Made by a program: the position numbers and the translations under genes
Assembly: GCA_023213395.1 (NCBI GenBank)
Contig: CM041465.1
Location: forward strand, 192,827,741-192,891,740
Length of the DNA stretch: 64,000 nucleotides
Direction of reading: 5' to 3'
From: Cycas panzhihuaensis
Taxonomy: Eukaryota; Cycadophyta
The notes under the pieces: model-generated
The model's database searches: none
What the model was told of the DNA's origin: nothing
Seen by the model: only the letters and a program-made list of their open reading frames with translations
Shown here: positions 62,145-64,000 of the stretch, one piece after another
Layout of the letters: each line of letters starts with the position of its first letter
How positions within the stretch are numbered: position 1 is the first letter of the stretch

Positions 62145-62488
62145 TGTTGGGGTTAACCCCAATGTTACTAAAGAATCATGCACCTAAGGCCTCTCAAAGC
62201 CACCTTTGAGGCCCCCTAAGGCACTTAGAGCCTCATAATAGCCACCCAGAGCTGACGTAACATTATTAAGGTACGTGCATTATTCATTAATGTTATTTTT
62301 TAATATTGTCTAAATATTTGTTAGCTAACATATAGGTTAGGTGATGATGCTTGTTACCTCCCTAAAAATCTATTTAAGGGGTGGGAATACCTCCCTAGTG
62401 TTTTTTAACACTACCATTGTTTAGAAAGTATTCGTTAACTCAAGATGTGCACAATCTAATGTCTCACTCTACTCCTCTGAATCCATCA
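62145..62488 (+). repeat. Element G 3' LTR
   Basis: 344 bp, TGTTGGGGTTAACC...CCATCA, collinear with the 5' LTR apart from substitutions and an indel near 62285. The sequence before it (GGCTTATAGGGTAGCA) is a poor polypurine tract. Confidence 0.9.
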
Positions 62489-64000
62489 AGAAGAAGCATC
62501 ATCTGAAGAACTATTAAGAATGACTTCAAAAGATATAGGAACTTATGAGATAGAGGAATCAAATAGGGCACTCTCACCACCTATTGACTCCAATACCAAA
62601 AAGGAAATAACATAAAAAAAGATAACAAAATGGTATCTCAAGTCTGTTGAAGAAGGTAAAGGAGATGTGTTTAGATATAGAACTAGAAGTTAAAAACATC
62701 AGGTACTATGCAATAATATAGAACCATAATCTTACGAAGAATTAAGCCAATATAAAGAATGGGAAGTTGCCATGAATATGGAAATAGAATTAATCTCTAA
62801 AAACTAAATATGGGAACTTGTTAATCTGCCTATTGGTAAGTCTATTATTAATTGTAAATGGGTGTATAGAATAAAGGAAAATTCAAGTGGTGAAGTAGAA
62901 AAATATAAGCTAAATTAGTAGCCAAAGGGTATACCTAGATAGTAGGGATAGATTATAAAGAAACTTTCATACTTATAGTAAAATTAAATACAATAAGAAC
63001 TATAATTACCCTAGTTGATTAATTTATTTAGAAGATTTATTAATTATATATAAAAAATACTGTTATGAATACAAAACTTGAAGAAGAATTTTATATGACC
63101 TAACCATAAGGATATATTAAAAAAGGTAAAGAAAATATTATATGCAAATTAAAAAAGGATTTATGTAGATTAAAGCAAGCATCAAGGGCATGGTATGCCA
63201 AGCTCAATAAACACCTCATCCAAAATGGTTTCCATAGTAGCAAATCAGATTTTAGTTTATATATTAAGAAAAGCCAAGGATTAATCACAATAATTGTAGT
63301 TTCTGTAGATGACATGATACTCACACGAAGTGACATAGGGTCCATAGCTGATATAAAAGTAAAATTAAAAGAAGGTTTTAAGATGACTAACCTAGGGCTA
63401 CTAAATTACTATCTTGGAATAGAAGTCAACCAAAATAGAGATTTGATCACCTTATCTCAAGGTAAATACATTAAAAATCTACTAAAAAAATTTAAAATGG
63501 GAGATTGTAATATTTTAATAACTCTTATAGAAACTAGTTGTGATCTAACTCAATTTAATGAACAAGCTATAGTTGATGCAACTTTATACAGATAACTAAT
63601 TGGGAGTCTGATATATCTCACTACAATCAAACTAAACATATCATAAACTATTGATCTAGTTTTTTTAGATATATATAGGAACCAAAAATGGGTCATTAGA
63701 AAGCTATAAAAAACATTCTCAAGTATCTCAAAGGAACAACTAATTTAAATCTTACTTACCCAAAAGTTAAGTCAGAATAGTTGATTGAGTTCTATAACTT
63801 AGACTAGGTAAGAGACAAAGAAAATAGGAAACTAATAAGCTAGTACTATTTTTTCTTTAGACTAGCTATAATTTCATGAAGCAACAAACGACAACCAACT
63901 AATACATTATCTCTTGTATAAGTTAAGTACAAGTTAGCAATCAATGCATCTTATAAAATAATTTGGTTAAGACAACTTCCAGTAGATCTAGAACAACATT
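62489..64000 (+). pseudogene. Element F gag-pol, part 3 (linker, reverse transcriptase, start of RNase H), runs off the window
   Basis: Continues element F after G. The linker matches element D in KWYxKxxEEGKGD (near 62630-62665). Reverse transcriptase about 62740-63600: WELVNLPIGKSII, KGYT-like segment, WYAKLN near 63195. The polymerase box is SVDD (near 63305), Tyr to Ser, so the active site is altered. LLNYYLGIEV and ITLSQGKYI follow. After a TAA near 63594 comes the RNase H region with many stops, up to WLRQL at the window edge. Confidence 0.8.

Overview
The window looks like heterochromatic nuclear DNA of a land plant, made almost entirely of decayed Ty1/copia LTR retrotransposons inserted into one another. 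The evidence is the repeated occurrence of primer-binding sites matching the 3' end of plant initiator tRNA-Met (TGGTATCAGAGC and variants), copia-order polyproteins (gag, protease, integrase, reverse transcriptase, RNase H), polypurine tracts, LTRs of the TG...CA type and 5-bp target-site duplications. Base composition is AT-rich, CpG is scarce, and many broken codons look like CAG/CAA/TGG turned into TAG/TAA/TGA, as expected for long-methylated plant repeats. I found no host gene, tRNA or rRNA. The species cannot be named from the sequence.

Layout. (1) 1-2605: 3' part of a gag-only element (I, + strand). (2) 2732-39682: a minus-strand tandem array of one copia family (A) with five LTRs and four internal regions in the order LTR1-A1-LTR2-A2-LTR3-A3-LTR4-A4-LTR5. 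The whole array is flanked by one target duplication, GTATT. Later insertions interrupt it: copia element B (3615-11227) in A1, a miniature TRIM (18999-19321) in A2, and copia element D (21411-26640) and gag-only element C (29441-33845) in A3. (3) 39683-41400: AT-rich DNA with no recognised feature. (4) 41401-64000: a nested stack. Element H (LTR and start of gag) is interrupted by copia element F, whose gag-pol is split into three pieces by element E (44935-52809, same family as B, itself carrying a second TRIM at 50634-50934) and by element G (53186-62488, the least decayed gag-pol here, + strand).

How the parts relate. A, B/E, D/F, G and H are different copia lineages. All autonomous copies are dead: stops, frameshifts and lost catalytic residues are visible in each. 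The gag-only elements C and I share LTRs and a gag-plus-tail reading frame. Their LTRs share blocks with G, and the leader of I is homologous to the leader of G, so G-like elements are plausible former helpers of this non-autonomous family. Empty sites in the sister copies (A1, A2 and A4 for C; B for TRIM1; A1, A3 and A4 for TRIM2) confirm the exact ends of several insertions. The main points of interest are the four-unit array with shared LTRs, the gag-only family with its G-like partner, and two TRIMs that share an LTR motif.
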